Part shown: one piece after another, positions 54,525-63,987 of the stretch
Layout: every line of letters begins with the position of its first letter
Position numbering within the stretch: the first letter of the stretch is position 1
Assembly (NCBI GenBank): GCA_963696075.1
Contig: CAVOJD010000006.1
Location: 806,001-870,000, forward strand
DNA: 64,000 nt
Direction: 5' to 3'
Source: CAJQQK01 sp963696075
Lineage (GTDB): Bacteria; Pseudomonadota; Alphaproteobacteria; Rhizobiales; Hyphomicrobiaceae
Translations under genes and position numbers: made by a program
The notes under the pieces: generated by a model
Seen by the model: only the letters and a program-made list of their open reading frames with translations
Databases searched by the model: none
What the model was told of the DNA's origin: nothing

Positions 54525-55019
54525 ATGACGGCGCCCATCGAAACCGAAATCAACGGCGAGAAGATCACGATCGATGCCGCACCGACAACGCCGCTGCTCT
54601 ATGTGTTGCGCAACAAGCTGGGCCTGACCGGCACCCGTCACGGTTGCACGACGGGGTACTGCGGGGCCTGCAAGATCATGATCGATGGCCGCCCGATCGC
54701 GGCCTGCTCGATCCAGGTCGAAGCGATCGCCGGCCGCAGCGTCCAGACCATCGAATCGATCGAAGATAGCGAAACCGGTCGCCACCTGATGCAGTCTGTG
54801 CTCGCCCTCCAGGCCGGCCAATGCGGTTATTGCCTGCCCGGCATGCTGATGGAGGCGCGCGTCATCCTGCGCCGTCATCCCGACTATGGCCGTGACCAGA
54901 TCGCCGCCGCCCTCGACGGCCACATCTGCCGCTGCGGCAGCCACAACCGGATCCTCGATGCCATCGTCGAGGCGTCCAGGAAGATGAATGCCGGCGACAG
55001 TGAAGGAGAAAAGGCATGA
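54525..55019 (+). CDS. Molybdenum hydroxylase small (2Fe-2S) subunit
   Basis: Electron-transfer subunit of a xanthine-dehydrogenase-family enzyme, 164 residues. The plant-type 2Fe-2S site is HGCTTGYCGACKIMIDG...AC and the second, Fe-S helical domain has QCGYCLPGMLMEA...HICRCGSHNRI: eight cysteines in all. ATG 54525 follows GGGGAGAAGC. Its stop overlaps the ATG of the large subunit (ATGA). Two-subunit IorA/NicA-like layout; no separate FAD subunit gene is in the operon. Confidence 0.92.
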   Translation: MTAPIETEINGEKITIDAAPTTPLLYVLRNKLGLTGTRHGCTTGYCGACKIMIDGRPIAACSIQVEAIAGRSVQTIESIEDSETGRHLMQSVLALQAGQCGYCLPGMLMEARVILRRHPDYGRDQIAAALDGHICRCGSHNRILDAIVEASRKMNAGDSEGEKA

Positions 55020-57169
55020 GCGTCTCTCCAACGCCGGCCCCGGCCTCACCGAGCCTCGACGCCAATCCGCTCGTGTCTGACTGGCTCGTTTTTCACGAAG
55101 ACGGCCGCGTCACGCTCAAGACCGGAAAAGTCGAGATCGGCCAGGGTGTGCTCACAGCCCTGGTCCAGATCGCAGCCGATGAACTCGACATACCGCCCGA
55201 CCGTTTCGACGTCCTCTCCGGCCATACCCGAAAGGGACCGGCCGAGGCCGCCACATCGTCTTCGCTCTCGATGGAAGTCACGGGCCGTGCCGTGCGCCAC
55301 GCAGCCTCCGCCGCCCGCCATCTTCTGCTCGATGAGGCAGGCCGCCTCCTGCAGGCCGCGCCCGCATCGCTGACCATCGAAGCCGGCGCCATTCGCGTCG
55401 AGGGCCGCGAGACCCCGCTGACGATGGCAGGCGTTGCCGCAGCCCGCGACACCCTTGCCGTACCTGTCGCTGACTGGGCCAACCCCAAAGCGGTTGGCGA
55501 GCGCCGCCTCGTCGGCACCTCATGGCCGCGTATCGATCTCGAAGCGCGGGTCTCCGGCAGTCCCTATATCCACGACATGAAGCGCCCCGGCATGCGCCAC
55601 GGACGCATTGTCCATCCCCCCGCCGACGGCCGCACGCTGGTGCGTTTTGACGAAGCAGGCCTGCGCGAGTTCGCTCCTGGCATCGAGGTCGTCCGTGACG
55701 GAAGTTTCCTCGGCCTTGTCGGTGATGACGAGGCAGCCGTCATCCGGGCCGCCAACCGCGCGGCCGACTTTGTCGCCTGGTCCGAGGCGGCGGCCCCAAC
55801 CGTGCCGGTCTTCGAGGCGCTTGCAGCCCTTGCGGGCGAGCCCACGACAGTCCTCGAAAAAGGCGATCCGGCGACCGCCACCGGCCGCCGCTTTTCGATG
55901 CGCGTGACCAAGCCCTACACGGCCCACGCCTCCGTTGCGCCTTCCTGCGCCATTGCCACCTTCAACCATGACGGCACCCTCGAAGTCCTGAGCCACACCC
56001 AGGCGCCGCACGGGCTGATCGACGGCCTCGCCATCGCGCTCAAAATGAAGGCGGATGACATCACCGTCATTCACGCCCCTGGCGCCGGCACCTATGGTCA
56101 TAGCGGTCAGGACGATGCAGCCCTTGACGCAACCCTTCTCGCGCGGGCCTTCCCTGGCACGCCGATACGGGTGGTCTGGTCCCGGGCGGATGACTTCGAT
56201 AGCGCCCCCCTCGGCCCCGCAATGATCGTCGACGTCGGCGCCACACTCGATGAGGCAGGCCGCATCCAGGCCTTCACGCTCGAAGCCCTGAGCCAGCCGC
56301 ACGCGCGGCGTCCGGGTCGCGGCGGCTTTGCCGATATGCCGTCGGCAAGCCGGCTGGCTGACCCCTTGCCGAAGCCGACGCCCGATGATGTGCCGGCCGC
56401 GCGCGGTGGCGGCGCCGATCGCAACGCAGCGCCCGCCTACGATATCGAGAATGTACGGCTGACCAAGCGTATCCTGCGTGATTATCCGATCCGGACGTCC
56501 GCGCTGCGCGGGCTTGGCGCCTTCGCCAACGTCTTTGCGATCGAAAGCCTGATCGATGAACTGGCCGCAGCAAGCGACACCTGCCCGCTCGCCTTCCGCC
56601 TCGCCCATCTTGCCGACCCGCGCGCCCGCGCCGTCCTCCAGCGCGCAGCCGACATGGCCGGCTGGCCCGGTGCGGCTGATGGCGATGAGGCACTCGGCCT
56701 CGGCTTTGCCCGCTACAAGAACAAGTCGGCCTATTGCGCGGTTGCAATGCGCGTCACGCTTGAAGAAGAGATCAAGCTTCTCCACGCCTATGCCGCTGTC
56801 GACGCAGGCGAGGTCGTCAATCCCGACGGGCTCAAGAACCAGATCGAGGGCAGCATCCTGCAGGCCGCGAGCTGGACCGTGAAGGAAGCGGTTGCGATCG
56901 AAGGCGATCGCGTCGCCGTTGGCGGCTGGGAGAATTACCCGGTCCTGAAGTTCTCCGAGATCCCCCGCGTCGATGTCGACCTCATCGACCATCCGGACCA
57001 GCCCTCACTGGGCGCAGGCGAGGCTGGCATCGGACCGGCCGCCGCCGCAATCGGCAACGCCGCCAGCCGCGCCTTGGGCTTGCGGCTGGTCAATCTGCCC
57101 TTGACGCGCGATGCGATCCGTCGTGCGATTGAGGAGGCCGACACCGCACCTGCCGTGCGCGAGGGCTAA
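55016..57169 (+). CDS. Molybdenum hydroxylase large (molybdopterin) subunit
   Basis: Catalytic subunit of 717 residues, similar in style to NicB/IorB (nicotinate dehydrogenase, isoquinoline 1-oxidoreductase). The N-terminus WLVFHEDGRVTLKTGKVEIGQGVLTALVQIAADELD is a Moco-binding segment placed first, as in IorB/NicB. The hammerhead region follows (about 165-240). The C-terminal Moco domain has SHTQAPHG, GHSGQDDAA, TSALRGLGAF and the catalytic-Glu segment GAGEAGIGPAAAAIGNA. No cytochrome c domain is present, so the electron acceptor is not evident. No Tat signal. Substrate is likely an N-heterocycle or aldehyde. Confidence 0.87.
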   Translation: MSVSPTPAPASPSLDANPLVSDWLVFHEDGRVTLKTGKVEIGQGVLTALVQIAADELDIPPDRFDVLSGHTRKGPAEAATSSSLSMEVTGRAVRHAASAARHLLLDEAGRLLQAAPASLTIEAGAIRVEGRETPLTMAGVAAARDTLAVPVADWANPKAVGERRLVGTSWPRIDLEARVSGSPYIHDMKRPGMRHGRIVHPPADGRTLVRFDEAGLREFAPGIEVVRDGSFLGLVGDDEAAVIRAANRAADFVAWSEAAAPTVPVFEALAALAGEPTTVLEKGDPATATGRRFSMRVTKPYTAHASVAPSCAIATFNHDGTLEVLSHTQAPHGLIDGLAIALKMKADDITVIHAPGAGTYGHSGQDDAALDATLLARAFPGTPIRVVWSRADDFDSAPLGPAMIVDVGATLDEAGRIQAFTLEALSQPHARRPGRGGFADMPSASRLADPLPKPTPDDVPAARGGGADRNAAPAYDIENVRLTKRILRDYPIRTSALRGLGAFANVFAIESLIDELAAASDTCPLAFRLAHLADPRARAVLQRAADMAGWPGAADGDEALGLGFARYKNKSAYCAVAMRVTLEEEIKLLHAYAAVDAGEVVNPDGLKNQIEGSILQAASWTVKEAVAIEGDRVAVGGWENYPVLKFSEIPRVDVDLIDHPDQPSLGAGEAGIGPAAAAIGNAASRALGLRLVNLPLTRDAIRRAIEEADTAPAVREG

Positions 57170-57224
57170 TCGCCGTGCATCCGCACGCTGTTCGTGATCT
57201 GGCCAATGAGCTTTAAGGAGAGTC

Positions 57225-58490
57225 ATGGCAACCGAGTCCAATCTCTGGCGGGCGTCCGCCAAGGAAGATTTCGCAACCGCTGCATTGAACGACGCGTTGA
57301 CGGCCGATCTGGTCATCGTCGGTGGCGGCTACACGGGCTGCTCCGCCGCCCTCCATGCCGCCGAAGCCGGTGCAAGCGTCGTCGTCCTGGAATCTGAAAC
57401 GGTCGGCCATGGCGGCTCCGGACGCAATTCCGGCCTCGTCAACGCGGGTCTCTGGCTGCCACCAGACGAAGTCGAGAAGATTCTCGGCCCCGAGCAGGGC
57501 AAGCGCCTCAATAAATTGCTCGCAGCCGGCCCCGATCTCGTCTTCTCCCTGATCGAGAAGCACGCCATCGAATGCGATGCCGTCCGCAACGGCACGCTGC
57601 ACTGCGCGCACGCACCATCCGGCATGCGCGACCTGGAAAGCCGCTACAACCAGCAGATTGCGCGCGAAGCCCCCGTCAAGCTGTTGAGCCGCGAGGAGGC
57701 CATTGAGCGCACATCAATCGAGACCATCCACGGCGCCTTGTTTGATGCCCGTGCCGGCACCATTCAACCGCTCTCCTATTGCCGTGGTCTCGCCCGCGCC
57801 GCCACTGCCGCCGGCGCCAGGATATTCGAACGATCGCCCGCCTTGGCGGTCGCGCATGATGCGGCCGGCTGGCGCGTCACCACCCAATATGGCGAGGTGC
57901 GCGCGCCGCGCCTGTTGATCGCAACCAACGCCTATCATCGCCCCGCGGACGGCGTCGCGCCGGTGGAATACACCCCCGTTCACTATTTCCAGCTCGCCAC
58001 CAAGCCGCTGTCCGACAACCTCGCCCGCACCATCCTGCCCGGCGGCGAGGGGTGTTGGGATACCGCCCCCGTGATGTCGTCGTACCGCTTAGACGCCGCC
58101 GGCCGCTTTATTGTCGGCGGCATCGGCGCGCTCAATCATGCCGGCCAGGGTATCCACCGCGCCTGGGCCGAACGCAAGCTGGCAACCCTTGCCCCTGCGC
58201 TGGCGCGTCAGCCGATCGAACACGCCTGGTTCGGCCGCATCGCCATGACGGCCGATCATGTGCCGAAAATCAAATCGCTCGGTGGCGCCGGCTACCAGGT
58301 GTTCGGTTATTCCGGCCGCGGCATCTCGCCCGGCACGACCTTCGGGCGCGCGCTGGCTAAGGCGCTGCTCTCAAACGATGGCAGCGCCCTGCCGATCGAT
58401 CCCATCGATGATTATGCCGAACCGCTCCATCGTGTGCGGCAGGGCTACTATGAGCTGGGCGCTACACTCACCCATCTCGTCTCGCGCTGA
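57225..58490 (+). CDS. FAD-dependent oxidoreductase (DAO family)
   Basis: A 421-residue amine/amino-acid oxidase-like flavoprotein of the DadA/PuuB group. FAD motif VIVGGGYTGCSAALHAAEAG with the acidic end VVLE, then GHGGSGRNSGLVNAGLW, the flavin-anchoring signature of gamma-glutamylputrescine-oxidase-like proteins. The C-terminal GYQVFGYSGRGISPGTTFG completes the FAD site. It would oxidise a C-N bond. 55 bp after the Moco subunit with an AAGGAGAG site. Fits as the second oxidation step of the operon. Confidence 0.88.
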   Translation: MATESNLWRASAKEDFATAALNDALTADLVIVGGGYTGCSAALHAAEAGASVVVLESETVGHGGSGRNSGLVNAGLWLPPDEVEKILGPEQGKRLNKLLAAGPDLVFSLIEKHAIECDAVRNGTLHCAHAPSGMRDLESRYNQQIAREAPVKLLSREEAIERTSIETIHGALFDARAGTIQPLSYCRGLARAATAAGARIFERSPALAVAHDAAGWRVTTQYGEVRAPRLLIATNAYHRPADGVAPVEYTPVHYFQLATKPLSDNLARTILPGGEGCWDTAPVMSSYRLDAAGRFIVGGIGALNHAGQGIHRAWAERKLATLAPALARQPIEHAWFGRIAMTADHVPKIKSLGGAGYQVFGYSGRGISPGTTFGRALAKALLSNDGSALPIDPIDDYAEPLHRVRQGYYELGATLTHLVSR

Positions 58491-58506
58491 TCATCGACGA
58501 GACGTT

Positions 58507-58531
58507 CGGCCCGCGTCATCGACGCGGGCCG
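58507..58531 (+). other. Intercistronic hairpin before hyuA
   Basis: Perfect 11-bp stem CGGCCCGCGTC-atc-GACGCGGGCCG, 17 nt after the oxidoreductase stop and 28 nt before the hyuA ATG. No T tract, so more likely an RNA-processing or attenuation structure than a full terminator. Confidence 0.6.
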
Positions 58532-58558
58532 CTCTGAAGTTTCAATGGAGTTTTGCCT

Positions 58559-60634
58559 ATGGCCTGGCGGATCGGCGTCGATATCGGCGGCACGTTCACG
58601 GACGTCGCCGTCGTCGAGGAGGCGAGCGGCCGCATCGGCGTTGCCAAGGTGCCAACGACACCGGACGATTTTGCCCGCGGCGTCCTCGAGGGCCTCGAGC
58701 AGGTCATGGCGAAATACGCCATTCCCGCCGCCGATGTCGGCCTCCTCGCGCACGCAACCACAATCGTGACCAATGCGATCCTGGAGGAAAAGGGCGCCGA
58801 TGCAGCCTTGATCATGACGCGCGGCTTCCGCGATGTTCTCGAGCTGCGCCGCTCCGCCCGGCCAGATCTGTACGACCTCTTCCAGGACGCGCCGGCAACC
58901 CTGATCCCGCGCCGCAATCGGTTCGAGATCACCGAGCGCGTCGGTGCGGATGGGTCGATCGTGACGCCGCTTGCCGAGCATGAGATCAGCGCGCTGATCG
59001 CCGACATCCGCGCGCGTGATGTCGACGCGATCGCCGTCTCGCTGCTCTTCTCGTTCCTCAACCCGGCCAACGAGCGCCGCCTCGGCGAGGCGCTGCGCGC
59101 CGCGTTTCCGGAAAAGCCTGTCTATCTCTCATCCGAAGTGCTGCCCGAGATCCGAGAATTCGAGCGCACCTCGACGACATCCGTTTGCGCCTACGTCGGC
59201 CCGATCCTCGCCTCCTACCTGGCCCGTCTCGAAGAGGCCGTGACCGGCATCGGCCTGCCCCGCATCTATGTGATGGGCTCGAACGGCGGCGTGTTCGAAG
59301 CCGCCGAAGGTGTTGCCATGCCGGCGATGGCGGTCGAGTCCGGCCCCGCAGCCGGCGTCGTCGCAACCAGCCTCGTCGCCAACCAGACCGGCAAACGCGA
59401 CATCCTCTCCTTCGACATGGGCGGCACCACCGCCAAGGCAAGCCTGATCCGCGACGGACAGTACGAGACGACGCCGGAATACGAGGTCGGCGGCGGCGCC
59501 AGCGAGAACCGCTGGATGAACGGCACCGGCCATCCGATCCGCGTCCCCGTGATCGACCTGGCCGAAGTCTCCGCCGGCGGCGGCTCGATCGCGTGGGTCG
59601 ACCGCGCGGGCTCGCTACGCGTCGGCCCCGCGAGCGCCGGCGCCAATCCGGGTCCGGTCTGCTATCAGCGTGGCGGCACCGAGCCGACGGTGACCGACTG
59701 CAACCTGCTGCTGGGATATCTCGATCAACGCTCGCTGCTCGGCGGAGAACTCGCAATCAGCGTCGAGGCGGCCGAGCAGGCCGTGGCTGAGAAGCTCGCA
59801 AAGCCTCTTGGCCTCGACGTGCGCCAGGCCGCCGCCGCCGTCATCGATGTCGTCAACCACGCAATGGCCGAAGCGCTCAAGATCGTGTCGGTCCAGCGCG
59901 GTTACGACCCGCGCGGCTTTGTGCTCGCAGCCTTCGGTGGCGCAGGTCCCCTCCATGCCGCAGCGCTTGCCGACGAACTCGCCATGCCCGAGGTGCTGTG
60001 CCCGCCCATCCCCGGTGCGTTCTCCGCCCTGGGCCTTGTCGGCACGGACCTCAAACGCGACTACGCGCAGACCTTTTTCGAGACGACCGCCACCGCCGAT
60101 CCCGCCGCACTCGAACAAGCGTTCGCGGGTTTGGAAGAAGCTGGCCGCGCCATGTTGGAACGCGCCCGCGTGCCGGAGGGCCGCCGCCGCTTTGAGCGCT
60201 CCGTTGATGCCCGTTATGTGCGCCAGTCCTATGAACTCTCCGTGCCTGCGGGCGAGCCACCCTTCACCCCCGACAGTCTGGCCGCGATCGCCGAGGCTTT
60301 CCACGCCCGCCACCGCCAGACGTACGGCCACGACAACCGAAGCGAGCCGGTGCAACTCGTCAACGTCCGCCTCGCTGCAATCGGCGAGATTCCACCTCTC
60401 ACGATCCGTGACGCCACCGCCGCGCCGGGAACCGATGCCGTAAAGTCCCGCCGCCCGGTCTGGTTCTCCGGCCATGGCGAAAGCGAAGCCCAGATCATCG
60501 ACCGCGCCCGCTGGCCCGCCGGCAGTTCGGTCGAGGGGCCAGCTGTGATCGAATCGCTGGAATCGACAATTCTCGTGCCGCCCGGTTGGCGCGCGATCAT
60601 GAACGCCGACGGCTTCGTCGTCATGAACCGCTGA
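58559..60634 (+). CDS. hyuA: Hydantoinase/oxoprolinase subunit A
   Basis: ATP-binding subunit of an ATP-dependent amidohydrolase (5-oxoprolinase, N-methylhydantoinase, caprolactamase family), 691 residues. It has an actin-like ATPase fold with phosphate loop GVDIGGTFTDVAVVEE at the N-terminus, HATTIVTNAILE, the second phosphate loop SFDMGGTTAKASLI, and FGGAGPLHA near 460. GGAG lies 8 nt before ATG 58559. It works with the next gene product to open a cyclic amide at the cost of ATP. Which lactam or imide is open. Confidence 0.94.
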   Translation: MAWRIGVDIGGTFTDVAVVEEASGRIGVAKVPTTPDDFARGVLEGLEQVMAKYAIPAADVGLLAHATTIVTNAILEEKGADAALIMTRGFRDVLELRRSARPDLYDLFQDAPATLIPRRNRFEITERVGADGSIVTPLAEHEISALIADIRARDVDAIAVSLLFSFLNPANERRLGEALRAAFPEKPVYLSSEVLPEIREFERTSTTSVCAYVGPILASYLARLEEAVTGIGLPRIYVMGSNGGVFEAAEGVAMPAMAVESGPAAGVVATSLVANQTGKRDILSFDMGGTTAKASLIRDGQYETTPEYEVGGGASENRWMNGTGHPIRVPVIDLAEVSAGGGSIAWVDRAGSLRVGPASAGANPGPVCYQRGGTEPTVTDCNLLLGYLDQRSLLGGELAISVEAAEQAVAEKLAKPLGLDVRQAAAAVIDVVNHAMAEALKIVSVQRGYDPRGFVLAAFGGAGPLHAAALADELAMPEVLCPPIPGAFSALGLVGTDLKRDYAQTFFETTATADPAALEQAFAGLEEAGRAMLERARVPEGRRRFERSVDARYVRQSYELSVPAGEPPFTPDSLAAIAEAFHARHRQTYGHDNRSEPVQLVNVRLAAIGEIPPLTIRDATAAPGTDAVKSRRPVWFSGHGESEAQIIDRARWPAGSSVEGPAVIESLESTILVPPGWRAIMNADGFVVMNR

Positions 60635-60651
60635 ACGGATTGCAGGAAGAG

Positions 60652-62385
60652 ATGAGCGATATGCCCAAAACCCCCACCAATCCCGCGCTCGCCAAGACCG
60701 CCGCCGGCGACCCGGCAGCCTTCGAGATCATGAAGAACGCGCTCTACAAGATCGCCGAGGAGATGCGCGTCGTCCTCGCCAAGACGGCCTATTCACCGAT
60801 CCTGAAGTCAGCCGGAGACTATTCCTGCGGCGTCTTCGATGCGTCAGGCGACATGGTCGCCCAAGGCCCTGACCTGCCGATCCATCTGGGCTCCATGCCC
60901 GATGCGGTCCGCGCCATCGTCGACGCCTTCGCCAACGACGTGCACGACGGCGATGTCTTCATCCACAATGACCCTTATTGCGGCGGCAGCCATCTGCCCG
61001 ACGTCAACGTCATCCGCCCCGCGTTCTATGACGGGCGCCTGCTCGGCTATACGTGTCTTCGCGCCCATTGGCCGGACGTTGGCTCTGCGACGCCGGGAAG
61101 CTATGGCGCGGTCACCGAGATCTACGGCGAGGGCCTGCGCCTGCCGCCGATCCGCCTCGTCTCCAGGGGCGAGATGAACACCGACATCGAAAAGATCATT
61201 CTCGCCAACGTCCGCACGCCGGACGAGCGCAAGGGCGACCTTGGCGCGCAACTCGCCGCCACCCTCCGCGCCTGCCAGCGCCTCGAAGCCCTCGCCGAAC
61301 GCTACGGCGCCGACACGTTGATCGCCACCATGGCTGACGTCATGGACTATTCCGAGCGGTTGATGCGCGCCATGCTGTCGGACCTGCCCGACGGCGAAGG
61401 CGCCTTCGCCGACCACCTCGATGGCGACGGCATCCCCGATGACGACGAGGGCGGCGATGCGCCGATCCACATCAAGATGAAGGTCGTCAAGACCGGCGAC
61501 GAGATTGTCGTCGATTTCGCGGGCACCGATCCGAAGACCGCAGGCCCGATCAATGCGCCGCTTTCCGTCACCGCGTCCGGCGTCTATTGCGGCCTCAAGA
61601 CCGCGATCGACCCGAACAGCCTGATCCCGCCGAACTCCGGCTGCTGGCGCGCGATCACGGTCACCGCGCCGAAGGGGTCGCTGTTGAATGCCGAGTTCCC
61701 GAGCCCCGTCGTCTATGCCAACCACGAGATCTCCCACCGCCTCGCCGACATGGTGATGGGGGCGCTTGCCCATTTCTGGCCCGGCCAGGTAATGGCGTGC
61801 AGTCAGGGCACCAGCGCGATCCTCACCCTTGGCGGTGTCGACCCGCGCTCCGGCAATCGCTACGTCTCCTATGAAACGATCAAGGGCGGTTTCGGCGCCA
61901 GACCCAACAAGGATGGCATCAACACGATTGCGAGCGGCATCTCGAACACCATGAACACACCCGTCGAGGTGCTCGAGATGGCGTTTCCGATGCGCATCCT
62001 CGAATACACCATCGCCCCCGACACCGGCGGCGCGGGCACCTTTCGCGGCGGCAATGGCGCGCGCCGCGTCTGGCAGCTTTTGGACGAGGCAGAAGCCACC
62101 GGCACATTGTGCATGGAGCGCATGACCTCCCCGCCCTTCGGCCTCGCAGGCGGCGCGGCGGGCGCCGCCGCCACCGTCACGATCCGCACGCCCGATGGCG
62201 CGGTCCGCGGCCTGCCGAGCAAGGGCGCCTTCAAAGTGCCGGGTGGTGCCATCGTCGAGATGCTGACACCCGGCTCGGGTGGTTTCGGCGATCCGGCGAA
62301 GCGCGACCCGGACGCCATCGCCCGTGACCTCGAGGAAGGTTACGTGACGCCGGAGGGTGTGGCACGCGACTACAAGTCCCGCTAG
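60652..62385 (+). CDS. hyuB: Hydantoinase/oxoprolinase subunit B
   Basis: Partner subunit of 577 residues. It shows AFEIMKNALYKIAEEMRVVLAKTAYSPILK at the N-terminus, the conserved GDVFIHNDPYCGGSHLPDVNVIRPAF, YANHEISHRLADMVMGAL and YETIKGGFGARPNKDG. The metal/active-site residues of the family (His, Asp in HNDPY...SHLPD) are present. ATG 60652 follows GGAAGAG, 17 bp after hyuA. Last gene of the five-gene operon; no terminator of classical form follows in the 126-bp gap. Confidence 0.94.
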   Translation: MSDMPKTPTNPALAKTAAGDPAAFEIMKNALYKIAEEMRVVLAKTAYSPILKSAGDYSCGVFDASGDMVAQGPDLPIHLGSMPDAVRAIVDAFANDVHDGDVFIHNDPYCGGSHLPDVNVIRPAFYDGRLLGYTCLRAHWPDVGSATPGSYGAVTEIYGEGLRLPPIRLVSRGEMNTDIEKIILANVRTPDERKGDLGAQLAATLRACQRLEALAERYGADTLIATMADVMDYSERLMRAMLSDLPDGEGAFADHLDGDGIPDDDEGGDAPIHIKMKVVKTGDEIVVDFAGTDPKTAGPINAPLSVTASGVYCGLKTAIDPNSLIPPNSGCWRAITVTAPKGSLLNAEFPSPVVYANHEISHRLADMVMGALAHFWPGQVMACSQGTSAILTLGGVDPRSGNRYVSYETIKGGFGARPNKDGINTIASGISNTMNTPVEVLEMAFPMRILEYTIAPDTGGAGTFRGGNGARRVWQLLDEAEATGTLCMERMTSPPFGLAGGAAGAAATVTIRTPDGAVRGLPSKGAFKVPGGAIVEMLTPGSGGFGDPAKRDPDAIARDLEEGYVTPEGVARDYKSR

Positions 62386-62511
62386 GCCCGAGTCTGCTTG
62401 GCCACACACGTTTCATCATTCCATGCCAGCGGCTGGGTTTGGTTTGGTGGTTTGTCGCGGGTTGTGGGATTCTACTTCTGATTGATTCTCACGCACGACG
62501 GAAAAGTCGCA

Positions 62512-63987
62512 ATGAGCCTCAGGTTGGCGGTGGCAGTTGTGCTCGTGGCGGGCGCCGGGCTCGCAGCGCTCACCATCGCAGATAGGCCTGGCGATAGGCG
62601 CCACCCAGCGGCCCTGCAGGCAGAGCCCGCGCCTGGGCTCGCACCTCGACCGGCACCTGGGCTGGCGCTGGCCAGTTCATCCCCGCGCGAGATCGCGAAG
62701 AAACCGGCTGAGCCCGCCCCATCACCCGTGCTGACACCGAAGCTCGCACCAACCGGGATTGTCCCCTCGATCGCACTCGAGGCCTTTCTCGCCCACGACT
62801 ATCCAGCCTTCTGGCAACACAAGGCCATCGCTGTCGGCCCCGATGGCGTCTTCGCCGCAGCCTTCCGCGAGCCGGACCCGCAGACCGCAATCGACGTGGC
62901 TCAGTCAAAGTGCAAAGAGAAGCTGCGGTGGCATGCCGATCCTGTTCACCGTCGGGCGTCGTGCCGGCCAGTCGCCGTGAACGAAGTGATTGCCTTGCGT
63001 GCGGATCAACAAACGGCAGCACAACCGCAAGCGTCAAAGCCGATCGGTAACGTCGTCCTCACCCGGACAACGGATGCGCCACCGGCCGAGCCATCCGCCG
63101 TGCCATCTGCAAAGTGGACGCTACTGCGCATCAGCGCGTGCGGCGCAAACGCGGATCGGCCCTGGCACAAGAGTTGGCGGGACTTCTTTGCAGCCCATCG
63201 CGTGCCCGAGGCGCATCTTGAGTTGACCGCACCGCCGGGCGCAGCCCGCCCCTGCCCGCGCGACGGTGCCGCATATGATCGCTTCCTGCGCTGGAACCGC
63301 GCACGGCTGAAGTCAGCGCTGGCCCGCGTGCGGGCGGCATCGCCAAAGAGCGCGCGGGAGGTCTTGATCTGGGCCGACGCGGGGGCGGCCGACGTGGTCC
63401 ACGCCACGCCGATCACGTCCCCGGTCCGCGTGATCACGACCAACGCGCCGTGCACCTTGAGCCTGTCGCGCCATTCACTTCTCCCGCCAGCCATCAAGGT
63501 CGCAGCCTTCGTCGCGCGCGCGGATGCCGACCTCGAACGCGCCGCGCGCCGCCGCGCCCAGCCGGGGATCCAGAGAGCCTGCGCCGAGGCGGCAAAGCAG
63601 CGCCCCGGTCTTCAGGTCATCGCCTTGCCGGGCAAGCCCCGCTTTCCCCTGTGGAGCGCGGAGGTCATGGCGAAACTCGCAGCCCTCACGGCGCTGCCGC
63701 CCATCCACCTCACATCCGACCCGTCCGAGCGCCTCGACTTCCTGCCGTTCGAGGCGCACCGCTTCTTTACGAAGGCCTTCTCGCTCCACGCCAGCAACCG
63801 CGCGATGGTCATTTCACGGCACGGTCGCATGTTCGTGGCGGCAGGCCATCGCAGCTCCTCCGATGCCGTCCAGGAAGCGCTCTATCAGTGCCGCAATGTC
63901 GCTGGAGAAAACGGCTTCATCGCCTCCCAAAGCGCGCCCTGCATCCTCTTCGCGATCAACGACAAAGTCGTCTTCCGCGAAACCTGA
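62512..63987 (+). CDS. Membrane-anchored or secreted protein of unknown function with duplicated domain
   Basis: A 491-residue protein. The N-terminal hydrophobic segment (LAVAVVLVAGAGLAALTIA) is a signal or anchor, followed by a Pro/Ala-rich linker to about 85. Two similar blocks of about 60 residues, near 90-155 (HKAIAVGPDGVFAAAF...AIDVAQSKCKEK) and at the C-terminus (NRAMVISRHGRMFVAAG...AVQEALYQCRNV...CILFAIND), look like a duplication and recall DUF4189-type modules. The middle (about 200-300) may be a caspase- or vWA-like region but no motif is convincing. It stands alone after the hyu operon. Confidence 0.65.
   Translation: MSLRLAVAVVLVAGAGLAALTIADRPGDRRHPAALQAEPAPGLAPRPAPGLALASSSPREIAKKPAEPAPSPVLTPKLAPTGIVPSIALEAFLAHDYPAFWQHKAIAVGPDGVFAAAFREPDPQTAIDVAQSKCKEKLRWHADPVHRRASCRPVAVNEVIALRADQQTAAQPQASKPIGNVVLTRTTDAPPAEPSAVPSAKWTLLRISACGANADRPWHKSWRDFFAAHRVPEAHLELTAPPGAARPCPRDGAAYDRFLRWNRARLKSALARVRAASPKSAREVLIWADAGAADVVHATPITSPVRVITTNAPCTLSLSRHSLLPPAIKVAAFVARADADLERAARRRAQPGIQRACAEAAKQRPGLQVIALPGKPRFPLWSAEVMAKLAALTALPPIHLTSDPSERLDFLPFEAHRFFTKAFSLHASNRAMVISRHGRMFVAAGHRSSSDAVQEALYQCRNVAGENGFIASQSAPCILFAINDKVVFRET

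Noticed and set aside
55520..56992. 490-codon open frame on the minus strand inside the Moco subunit gene
   Set aside because: Shadow of the catalytic subunit; composition is that of a reverse-complement frame.
60844..62409. 521-codon open frame on the minus strand inside hyuB
   Set aside because: Mirror frame of the well-conserved HyuB; no family features and no ribosome site.
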